Below are positions 26,313 through 32,790 of a DNA stretch of 44,141 nucleotides, one piece after another (the stretch's first letter is position 1; every line of letters starts with the position of its first letter). A model generated the notes under the pieces. It did no database searches and had not been told where the DNA came from. It saw only the letters and a program-made list of their open reading frames with translations. Source of the stretch: Saprospiraceae bacterium (GTDB lineage: Bacteria; Bacteroidota; Bacteroidia; Chitinophagales; Saprospiraceae); NCBI GenBank assembly GCA_019634045.1, contig JAHQWA010000319.1, positions 1 through 44,141 on the forward strand, written 5' to 3'. The position numbers and the translations under genes are program-made.

Positions 26313-26396
26313 ACAATAGTCCAAATTTTAGAGACAATAGTCCAAGTTTTTTTAGAAAAAGTCCAAGTTTTTAAAACAATAGTCCAAGTCCGCGAG
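26313..26396 (+). promoter_or_regulatory. Four-copy 21-bp operator-like array
   Basis: AGTCCAA occurs at 26318, 26339, 26360 and 26381, exactly 21 bases apart. The full unit is ACAATAGTCCAAGTTTTT plus three bases; three units keep the leading ACAAT. Two DNA turns per unit puts all sites on one face of the helix, as expected for cooperative binding of AraC-type activators. It lies about 230 bases upstream of the pseudo-receiver/hybrid-kinase start and directly upstream of a promoter-like element on the plus strand. The hybrid kinase is the obvious candidate binder. Confidence 0.72.
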
Positions 26397-26408
26397 AAGA
26401 ATTTCCTG

Positions 26409-26416
26409 CACCTTTG
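26409..26416 (+). promoter_or_regulatory. Candidate activator-dependent -7 element
   Basis: CACCTTTG matches TAnnTTTG at all but the first base. At the position of the -33 element lies the last unit of the 21-bp array rather than a TTTG, the expected layout for a promoter that needs an activator. Transcription would start near 26422 and run rightwards. Confidence 0.45.
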
Positions 26417-26421
26417 TATGG

Positions 26422-26693
26422 TAAGAAATGACTTACAAAACACTATGAAGAAATCATTCTTAAACCGATGCTCTATAGAGCCGGTATAGGATTAAAAATA
26501 AAGGTCCCTTTGGGAATGGGTATTAGAAGATTTGTAGTTAATACCTAGAGTTTGTAGTCTTGTTTATTTGGAAAAAGTTTCGAATCAAGCAATACACTTT
26601 CTAGGTCACTACAAGTAAGAGATACTCTATTTGTCAGAGGATAGAAATAGGTTATTTGCAAGGGAGAGTCCAAGAGGGACTCTCTTTTTTTTT
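26422..26693 (+). ncRNA. Orphan transcription unit without a gene (structured RNA or deleted operon)
   Basis: Between the promoter-like element and a perfect terminator there are about 270 bases with no reading frame of note. An ATG at 26445 opens only a 14-codon frame (MKKSFLNRCSIEPV) ending at TAG 26487-26489. Its MKKSF start resembles the signal-peptide start of secreted or outer-membrane proteins. Possible RNA stems include ACCTAGA (about 26543-26549) with TCTAGGT (about 26603-26609), and TTGTAGT with ACTACAA nested beside it. Either it is a structured regulatory RNA under control of the hybrid kinase, or it is what remains after deletion of the operon the kinase once controlled. Confidence 0.4.
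26664..26693 (+). terminator. Perfect intrinsic terminator
   Basis: GAGAGTCC (26664-26671) pairs exactly with GGACTCTC (26677-26684) around AAGAG, followed by nine T. It reads on the plus strand, against the minus-strand genes on both sides, so it belongs to the orphan unit that starts near 26422. Confidence 0.9.
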
Positions 26694-26806
26694 GCCCTGT
26701 ACCCTAGAGTATGGAGCGGCCTTTGAATACTAGCAGGATATAGCTTGGGGCAGTACGACTATGACTGCCCCTCCTTAGGTTCCAGACTGTCACCTTCCTT
26801 TATAGG

Positions 26807-28276
26807 CTACATCATTTCCCAGCCTACGCGATAGGTTCTGCCCACAAATTGATTAGCCTCTGGCAGGTTAGTGATCTTCATGTTTTCACCGTCCCACAGT
26901 AATTTCCGTCTGCCAAAGTATTCCATTCTACCTTTAGCGTTTTCTTTGCGAAGCATATAGCTCCTAATAGCCAGATTCCCCATCAGTACGGTCTCCGTCA
27001 TGGGGCCGGCATAATCAAAGGAGGAGGTCAGGGCTTTGTGCTCCTTACTATCGAAACCTGCTTTACAAGCATCCACCCATTGTCGGTGGTGTCCGTATTC
27101 CGGTTCTTCGAAGTTTTCTTCTTCTGGACCAAATTCTGTTGTTCCATCATTGAGGTAGAGCTTAGGCATCAAGGGGGAACTATCATTGATATTAGTAGAG
27201 ATAATTCCTTTTTCGCCGATGATCAAAACTCCATTCTGGCTGTTTTTTCCTCCGATATCATGATCTGCTGGGATGATGGTTGGATGAGAAGGACGTATAC
27301 CGCCATCACTCCAGGTCATTTCAATTGGCGCTTTACTTTTCTCTGTGGCCTCAAAGTGAAGCGTAATGAAGGAAGAGGGAGGACAGCCTTCTGGATGGTA
27401 TTCGGCATTCCACATTTTAGTATAAACAGCTCCTACACTGCATTCCGCATCTGTAGGGTACTTAAGACCCAAAGTACGGAATGGGATATCAATCAAATGG
27501 CAACCTACGTCACCTAAAGCCCCCGTTCCATATTCCCACCAGCCTCGCCAATTAAAAGGATGGATATTAGGGGTATAAGGAATAGCTTTGGATGGCCCTA
27601 GCCATAGATCCCATTTCAGGTCTTCAGGTTTCTCGCTTTCCGCAGGCTCCGGCATGGCAAATCCTTGTGGCCAGACCGGGCGATTGGTCCAAACTTGAAC
27701 TTTGGAAATCTTACCTAGTTTACCAGAGTCCACCCAGCCTTGTACCATCTTTAGGAGAGGATTGGACCCCCCTTGGTTACCCATTTGACTAACAATCTTG
27801 TTTTGCCTAGCCATTTTCGTCAATAAGCGAGCTTCCTGAATATTGTGGGTCATGGGTTTTTGAACATAAACATGGATGCCCCTTTGCATGGCAAAAGCCG
27901 CCGCTGGGCCATGGACGTGATCTGGAGTCGAAATCGTCACCGCATCAATGTCTTTTTCCTTGTCCAACATTTCTCGATAGTCATGGTAGGTCTTAGCTTT
28001 TGGAAAAGCCTCCAATGAACTTTTGGCGGAACCTGAAAAGTCTACATCGCATAAGGCTACGACTCTTTCTCGGCCACCGACGGAAGCATTGCGAATATCA
28101 CTTCTTCCCTTTCCGCCTGCCCCAATAGCCGCTAGATTTAACTGATCACTGGGAGCCGTATAACCTGGGCCCCCTAAGACATGCCGGGGTACAATGAAAA
28201 TGGAAGATGCAATAGCACCTTTCTTAATGAAGTCCCTACGAGAGGAGTGTTTTGGTTGTGTTTTTCGTTTTTTCAT
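26807..28276 (-). CDS. Tat-exported Gfo/Idh/MocA family oxidoreductase
   Basis: A 489-residue protein with a twin-arginine signal (SSRRDFIKKGA, Arg13-Arg14), so it is folded with its NAD(P) cofactor before export. The Rossmann domain starts LAAIGAGGKGRSDI and includes ALCDVD, TPDHVHGPAA and the VQKPMTHN block, with the catalytic-type Lys of the family's E-K-P motif (Gln here in place of Glu). The C-terminal alpha/beta domain contains GTGALGDVGCHLIDIPF. Relatives oxidise or isomerise sugars and glycosides; substrate unknown. Tat-exported members of this family commonly occur near ThuA, PSD1 and TIM-barrel isomerases. The start ATG is preceded by an AAGG ribosome-binding-like sequence. It appears to be a single-gene unit. 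Confidence 0.9.
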   Translation of the reverse strand: MKKRKTQPKHSSRRDFIKKGAIASSIFIVPRHVLGGPGYTAPSDQLNLAAIGAGGKGRSDIRNASVGGRERVVALCDVDFSGSAKSSLEAFPKAKTYHDYREMLDKEKDIDAVTISTPDHVHGPAAAFAMQRGIHVYVQKPMTHNIQEARLLTKMARQNKIVSQMGNQGGSNPLLKMVQGWVDSGKLGKISKVQVWTNRPVWPQGFAMPEPAESEKPEDLKWDLWLGPSKAIPYTPNIHPFNWRGWWEYGTGALGDVGCHLIDIPFRTLGLKYPTDAECSVGAVYTKMWNAEYHPEGCPPSSFITLHFEATEKSKAPIEMTWSDGGIRPSHPTIIPADHDIGGKNSQNGVLIIGEKGIISTNINDSSPLMPKLYLNDGTTEFGPEEENFEEPEYGHHRQWVDACKAGFDSKEHKALTSSFDYAGPMTETVLMGNLAIRSYMLRKENAKGRMEYFGRRKLLWDGENMKITNLPEANQFVGRTYRVGWEMM

Positions 28277-28872
28277 CCTTATGAACTTTGAATTATATGG
28301 TAAAGTTGGTCCGAATTGGCGTTTAGGCTTAAGTGCTTATTCCGAGAATTCTTCCAAGCCCTCGATTAGCCGGCCGAACCCCTCTAATATAATACAGATG
28401 ATTGAGCATGAGCATATATCTCCAGACTAGTTTCTATAAACTTACTTAAACGGACTTTCTCCGGTTCTTGAAATTTCACTTTTTTCATTTGGACTCATCT
28501 TATGCTGTTCAAATGGTACTGGAACAGCTGAATAATCAAGTCAGTCGGTTTGAATAAATGAAAATCAATACAGTATAGTTGCGGATTATAATTGATTTAA
28601 GTATCTTAGTAATGTGTAGAGTCTCCAGTAACTTTGGGTTCTCCGACAATTTTTGTGTTCTTGAGTCAGCCTTTTAGCTGAAAGTCCTACTTCCCTTGGT
28701 CGCGAGTCTTCCATCTAAAACGCTGACCACAAAAATTGTCAGAGAAGGTAATTTTGTTATTGCGCGCTCACAAAACCAAAGCACCCTCATCAGTATTGAT
28801 CTTTCAGTTCCGTTTTATCCCTATGTAATACTCCTCCTCACCCCAAGCCAGTACTAGGTAATCCGACTGATC
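28277..28872. other. Long intergenic stretch with divergent promoters and repeat copy 3
   Basis: These 596 bases separate the starts of two divergent genes. They hold dispersed-repeat copy 3 (28639-28749) and a perfect 7-bp inverted repeat, GCTGTTC (28504-28510) and GAACAGC (28522-28528), that could be an operator. I see no gene on either strand and no tRNA or conserved RNA. Confidence 0.5.
28639..28749 (+). repeat. Dispersed 111-bp terminal-inverted repeat, copy 3
   Basis: It starts TTCTCCGACAATTTTTGTG and ends CACAAAAATTGTCAGAGAA, a nearly perfect inverted pair. The next inner blocks, CTTTTAGCTG and CATCTAAAACGCTGACC, also pair in part. Full-length similarity to copies 1 and 2. It lies 120 bases upstream of the EAD11-like gene. 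Confidence 0.72.
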
Positions 28873-29619
28873 ATGACAAAATCAAACCTCCAACTTAAGC
28901 ATCTCAAGAAATCCGTTTCGCATGGAAACATTCGTCAAGTTATTGATGAGCTAATTGAGTTTACAGAAGGCTCCGCCACTAGCATGACTACTGAAATCTA
29001 TCATGTAGCAGCTCGTTACCGTCAATTAGAGGCTGAAAAATTGCGGGGCCATATTGCACTGCAAGATTACAAGCTAGAGTATAACTCGATTACATTTACG
29101 ATACTGGAAATTATTGACCAGATACAACACTCTGCTATTGGTACCTTTCAACAGGTCTGTCCGATGGAGCAAATTCGGAAGGAGTTAGCTATGCTTTCGA
29201 AGCAATTCGAGGAGACCAATGCCATGCGTAGTTTAGCCTCTAATTTTAGGATGAAAATCCATATTGCTCGAAAGATGGCCGAGAAACTTATTCCATGGCC
29301 AAAGCTGATATTGGAGTATCAAGGCACCAAGGATCAAGCGATGATCTGTGCCATCGGACGGAAGGTGAAAATACTAGCAGAGGTGACAGATCTGGATATT
29401 TTAGAAACGATCGTACCTAATGCCAAATCCGACCTCGTTAAGGGTTTTCTGACAAACGCCTTGGTTGAACTCATCTATGCCGGTCAATTGCGCTGGGGAG
29501 ATGAAGAGCGCATCCAAGCGATGCTGAATACGATGCAAGAAGGCGCTGAAGAAGTATTACTAACCAATATTATTCGGGTGCAAGCCACCCTCGATGTGGT
29601 GACCAGGCACGTTAAATAA
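28873..29619 (+). CDS. Protein with N-terminal effector-associated domain (EAD11-like)
   Basis: A 248-residue soluble, mostly helical protein. Residues about 6-88 match the EAD11 pattern: a start like LKKSVSHGNIRQVIDELIEF, a middle YHVAARYRQLEAEKLRGHI, and an end TFTILEIIDQI. EADs are Death-domain-like adaptors first described in bacterial conflict systems, where they couple effectors (caspase-like and CHAT proteases, TIR, STAND NTPases) to each other. The C-terminal 150 residues are helical, with a HEAT-like look, and I do not recognise them. No partner with a matching EAD lies in this window, so the effector would have to be encoded elsewhere. The assignment is from memory of the family pattern. 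Confidence 0.6.
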   Translation: MTKSNLQLKHLKKSVSHGNIRQVIDELIEFTEGSATSMTTEIYHVAARYRQLEAEKLRGHIALQDYKLEYNSITFTILEIIDQIQHSAIGTFQQVCPMEQIRKELAMLSKQFEETNAMRSLASNFRMKIHIARKMAEKLIPWPKLILEYQGTKDQAMICAIGRKVKILAEVTDLDILETIVPNAKSDLVKGFLTNALVELIYAGQLRWGDEERIQAMLNTMQEGAEEVLLTNIIRVQATLDVVTRHVK

Positions 29620-29652
29620 TAGGGGGCAATCTCAGCCTCTATCCTATGAGGA

Positions 29653-30792
29653 CTACTCTCCCTTGATGATCTTGAATCCCATGTTGCCGAGGCTAAGAAT
29701 GTATATTCCTTTGGGTAGCTTAGAAAGGTCTAGTTCCGCTCTTTCTTGCTGTAAGATCCCTGTTTGCATCAACTGCCCATGGATGGAGTGCAGCCGATAA
29801 GGACTTCCGACTGCTTGTAGGGCTTCAATAGTTAGTAAGCCCGTAGTGGGATTAGGGAAGATATCTACGGTAGCCTCCAAAGCAGACTGATCGTTTACGG
29901 AAGTGATGCCTCGCAAACCATCCAGGTCATACCGAGAGAAAAATCTCCAAATTTCTAAAGAGGCATTGAAGTCCTGATTCGTTCCAGGGCTAGGGAAGGA
30001 GCCCGGCCAAGTATGCCCGCCGCCACTAATGCGGAAGTGCTCAACGGTACTCTGATTGTCGCCATTTAGATACACTTGATAGGAGGCAGAAGAGGCATCC
30101 AATAGATTTGTGTTGGGCACATCTGTCTTAATGAGTTCCGTAGAACAATTGTTATAGTCTCTCCAGTAGGCCAGTACATCAGAAATAGATCGAGTCCAAC
30201 TGGCACCAAAATAAGGCACAACGCCATCGACAACGCCATGTATCTGCATAATTGGCGTGGGATGTTGTGGGGAACAGCTGGTGTAGGTCTCCGGTGTCAT
30301 GGAGCCGGTGACAGAGGCAATGGCTGCCACACGATCACTCAGTTGGCAAGCCAGCAGAAAACTCATAAACCCACCGTTGGACATTCCGGTCGAATAGATT
30401 CTCTTTTGATCGATATTGTAGTTGTTAGATAATTCATCCAGTAAGGCTGCCGTAAATCCTACATCATCAGTGGTACTGCCTAATGTCCAGCCCCCTACGT
30501 TCCAATGCGTTGCTCCGTTCAGCAAGCTGCCTTGCGGATGCACGACCAAAAAACCAGCCGTGTCGGCAATGGCTCGAAAGTCGCCATACCACATTTGATC
30601 ATTGGCATTGCTGGTGTAGCCGTGAAAGTTGAGAACCAGTGGGGTGGGGGTATCGGCACTATAGATTTCCGGAACGTACAGAATATAGTTTCGATCTTTA
30701 CCATCATGAGTCAATGAAGCAGTTATCGTTTGCTGAGACCAAGCACAGACGGAGAGTAAACCGAATAGCAGCAGTAAGCTGTAGGATTTCAT
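29653..30792 (-). CDS. PHB depolymerase/feruloyl esterase-like enzyme exported by type IX secretion
   Basis: 379 residues from ATG 30792 (other in-frame ATGs at 30810 and 30846), with signal peptide MKSYSLLLLFGLLSVCAWS. The catalytic domain (about 22-295) is an LpqC/PHB depolymerase-type esterase: LNFHGYTSNA, nucleophile GMSNGG with Ser138, Asp189 in GVVDGVVPY and His260 in GGGHTWPG. Residues about 305-379 are a type A T9SS sorting domain (VDIFPNPTTG, LPKGIYILSLGNMGFKIIKGE-like end), so the enzyme should be surface-attached or released. It likely removes acyl or feruloyl esters from polysaccharides or cleaves polyesters. It is divergent from the TIM-barrel gene. Confidence 0.9.
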   Translation of the reverse strand: MKSYSLLLLFGLLSVCAWSQQTITASLTHDGKDRNYILYVPEIYSADTPTPLVLNFHGYTSNANDQMWYGDFRAIADTAGFLVVHPQGSLLNGATHWNVGGWTLGSTTDDVGFTAALLDELSNNYNIDQKRIYSTGMSNGGFMSFLLACQLSDRVAAIASVTGSMTPETYTSCSPQHPTPIMQIHGVVDGVVPYFGASWTRSISDVLAYWRDYNNCSTELIKTDVPNTNLLDASSASYQVYLNGDNQSTVEHFRISGGGHTWPGSFPSPGTNQDFNASLEIWRFFSRYDLDGLRGITSVNDQSALEATVDIFPNPTTGLLTIEALQAVGSPYRLHSIHGQLMQTGILQQERAELDLSKLPKGIYILSLGNMGFKIIKGE

Positions 30793-30948
30793 AAGGATAG
30801 ATTTGAGCATTATTGAAATCTGGATTGTGCTATATTCCTGCTGCAAATTAAAGTTTTCAACTTATTTCTTCGCATTGGCCTGTAAGAAAGTAAGCAACTA
30901 TTTGCGATCTTTAGGAAGAAGATCAATTCAAAACGAAAAAATCACTTA

Positions 30949-31872
30949 ATGAAACGAAGAACCTTCATCGCTAGTAGCGTAGGGGCGGCTGGGGCTATGG
31001 CCACAAGCCCTATCCACGCGAGATCTACTTCATCTACCCAGGCCCCAAAATTCAAGATGAAATTTGCGCCACACACGGGCATGTTCCAGCATCATGCCGG
31101 GAAGGAGCCACTGGATGAGATCCAATTCATGGCAGATCAAGGCTTTACCGCCTTTGAGGACAACTACCTGAAACGGCGTGAACCCAGCATGCAAGATAAG
31201 ATCGGTGCCAAGTTAGCCAAGTTAGAGATGGACATGGGCGTTTTTGTGGGAGGCCGCATTCGTACCAATAAGCCTACCCTCGTACTAAAGGATGAAGCAA
31301 TCCGCGAAGAGTTCCTAAAGGGAGTAAAGGAATCAGTAGATGCAGCCAAGAGAGCCAACGCCACCTGGATGACCGTCTTACCAGGCTACCTCGACCTGAA
31401 ACAAGACATCGGGTATCAAACGGCCAATGTCATTGAAGTACTGAAGCGGGCTTCTGCCATCCTGGAACCACATAATCTGGTGATGGTCCTAGAACCGCTC
31501 AATTTCTTCAATCACCCCGGCCTCTTTTTGACCAAGATTTCCCAAGCGTATCAGATTTGTAAGGCCGTCGATAGTCCCGCTTGCAAGATCCTTTTTGATA
31601 TTTATCATCAACAAATACAGGAGGGAAATTTGATACCTAATATGGAGCAATCCTGGGAGGAAATCGGCTATTTTCAGATTGGCGATAACCCAGGGCGCAA
31701 AGAACCCACTACCGGCGAGATTAACTACAAGAATGTATTCAAATATATCCATGAAAAGGGCTATCGTGGGATATTGGGCATGGAGCACGGCAATGCTAAA
31801 GAAGGAAAAGAAGGAGAGTTGGCGGTGATTCAAGCTTATCGAGAAGTGGATTATGCCGCTAACAAAAAGTGA
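30949..31872 (+). CDS. Tat-exported TIM-barrel sugar isomerase/epimerase (hydroxypyruvate isomerase-like)
   Basis: A 307-residue protein of the xylose isomerase-like (AP endonuclease 2) superfamily with a Tat-like signal, MKRRTFIASSVGAAGAMATS. The closest recognised type is hydroxypyruvate isomerase: a barrel with metal ligands in VMVLEPLNFFNHPG (Glu), CKILFDIYHQQ (Asp and His) and GILGMEHGNA (Glu). Substrates of relatives are small ketoses and hydroxypyruvate. Export is a repeated theme here, with the Gfo/Idh protein and DUF1501 also carrying Tat signals, and these genes may share an envelope sugar pathway. It ends in a hairpin terminator just after the stop. Confidence 0.88.
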   Translation: MKRRTFIASSVGAAGAMATSPIHARSTSSTQAPKFKMKFAPHTGMFQHHAGKEPLDEIQFMADQGFTAFEDNYLKRREPSMQDKIGAKLAKLEMDMGVFVGGRIRTNKPTLVLKDEAIREEFLKGVKESVDAAKRANATWMTVLPGYLDLKQDIGYQTANVIEVLKRASAILEPHNLVMVLEPLNFFNHPGLFLTKISQAYQICKAVDSPACKILFDIYHQQIQEGNLIPNMEQSWEEIGYFQIGDNPGRKEPTTGEINYKNVFKYIHEKGYRGILGMEHGNAKEGKEGELAVIQAYREVDYAANKK

Positions 31873-31878
31873 TAGGAG

Positions 31879-31923
31879 ATCCTTGACCCATTCCCTGTTT
31901 TGGGGATGGGCTGAGAGGATTTT
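31879..31923 (+). terminator. Hairpin terminator after the TIM-barrel gene
   Basis: CCCATTCCC (31887-31895) pairs with GGGGATGGG (31902-31910), and the outer ATCCT (31879-31883) pairs with AGGAT (31916-31920) before TTT. It starts six bases after the stop codon at 31872. The T-run is short, so efficiency is uncertain. Confidence 0.6.
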
Positions 31924-32088
31924 GTAGAGGTGACTTGGCGCTGGTTTGTGGTGGATTAAACAGGCTTTGTATCCTTTAGGTCCTGGGCTCATAACACCAG
32001 CATGAAAGCAGAAGACCTACCGTGGATATACGAATTGGCGATATACGGACTCTGAGCTTAGGCGATAGAATAGCGGCCGACTCAGGTC

Positions 32089-32790
32089 CTAGATATACCG
32101 CTCCCGCTTTTGTAAGTTGATCAAAGCCGTGAGAATAAAGACAATCGAACCCACACAGAGGAATACTCGATTTTTCCAAACGATCTGCTGCCAGGCGAGT
32201 TCGCTGAAGCCCCGTTCGGGATCGAAGGGATTGAGGAAGATATTCCAAAAAGTATCTTCCAATATTTCACTGAATATACTCAATCCCAATCCCAGGAGAA
32301 TCATGATCACTGCCGTGGCATTCCCATTTTTAATGCGGGTGGCAAACAGGAAGGCCAAACTCCCCAAGAAACAAATCGGAAAGAGCAATTGGGAAGCGAT
32401 AACCACCGGATTGACGGGGTACAACAGATAGGAACCCACGGATGCGAAAATAATCAACAGAATAAAGATCTGTACAAAGATCAGCACCAGCCGCACCAAC
32501 CAGACCTTATACCTATAGTCGGGTATACCAAATAAAATCTCTAACATTCGGGCATCATCATCCCGTTGGATGCCGAAGACCATCGGGTAGAAGATCAACA
32601 GAATGGCGGGAAAGAAGGTCAGGGAGTAGATAGACCCGATGTTAATCTCATCATTATCCAGGACACTGATCACCATGAAGAAAATATAAAACCCCAAGGC
32701 TGCTAGGAGGAACCAGATGAATCGACCTGCAAAGATGATCTTCAAATTATAGCGAACTAACTTGCTCAGTAGTATGAATGCGTTCCCCAT
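32089..32790 (-). CDS. ABC-2-type transporter permease
   Basis: A 233-residue membrane protein with six predicted helices (for example IWFLLAALGFYIFFMVIS, ILLIFYPMVFGI, LVLIFVQIFILLIIFASVGSYLL, AVIMILLGLGLSIFS and VGSIVFILTALINL) and a cytoplasmic loop typical of the ABC-2 family. The ATG at 32790 overlaps the stop of the RND-ABC gene as TAATG, so it is translationally coupled; an ATG at 32817 would overlap by 28 bases and is less likely. It is the last gene of the export operon and the natural membrane partner of the ATPase domain fused to the RND protein. Confidence 0.82.
   Translation of the reverse strand: MGNAFILLSKLVRYNLKIIFAGRFIWFLLAALGFYIFFMVISVLDNDEINIGSIYSLTFFPAILLIFYPMVFGIQRDDDARMLEILFGIPDYRYKVWLVRLVLIFVQIFILLIIFASVGSYLLYPVNPVVIASQLLFPICFLGSLAFLFATRIKNGNATAVIMILLGLGLSIFSEILEDTFWNIFLNPFDPERGFSELAWQQIVWKNRVFLCVGSIVFILTALINLQKRERYI

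Noticed and set aside
26313-26396. The 21-bp array as a CRISPR
   Set aside because: The repeats are tandem with almost no unique spacer sequence, the unit is too short and there are no cas genes.
27038-27517. Plus-strand 159-codon frame opposite the Gfo/Idh gene
   Set aside because: It lies wholly antisense to a clear oxidoreductase and has no recognisable domain.
31489-31992. Minus-strand 167-codon frame opposite the TIM-barrel gene
   Set aside because: It is antisense to a conserved enzyme, and the apparent hydrophobicity is a by-product of the opposite strand.
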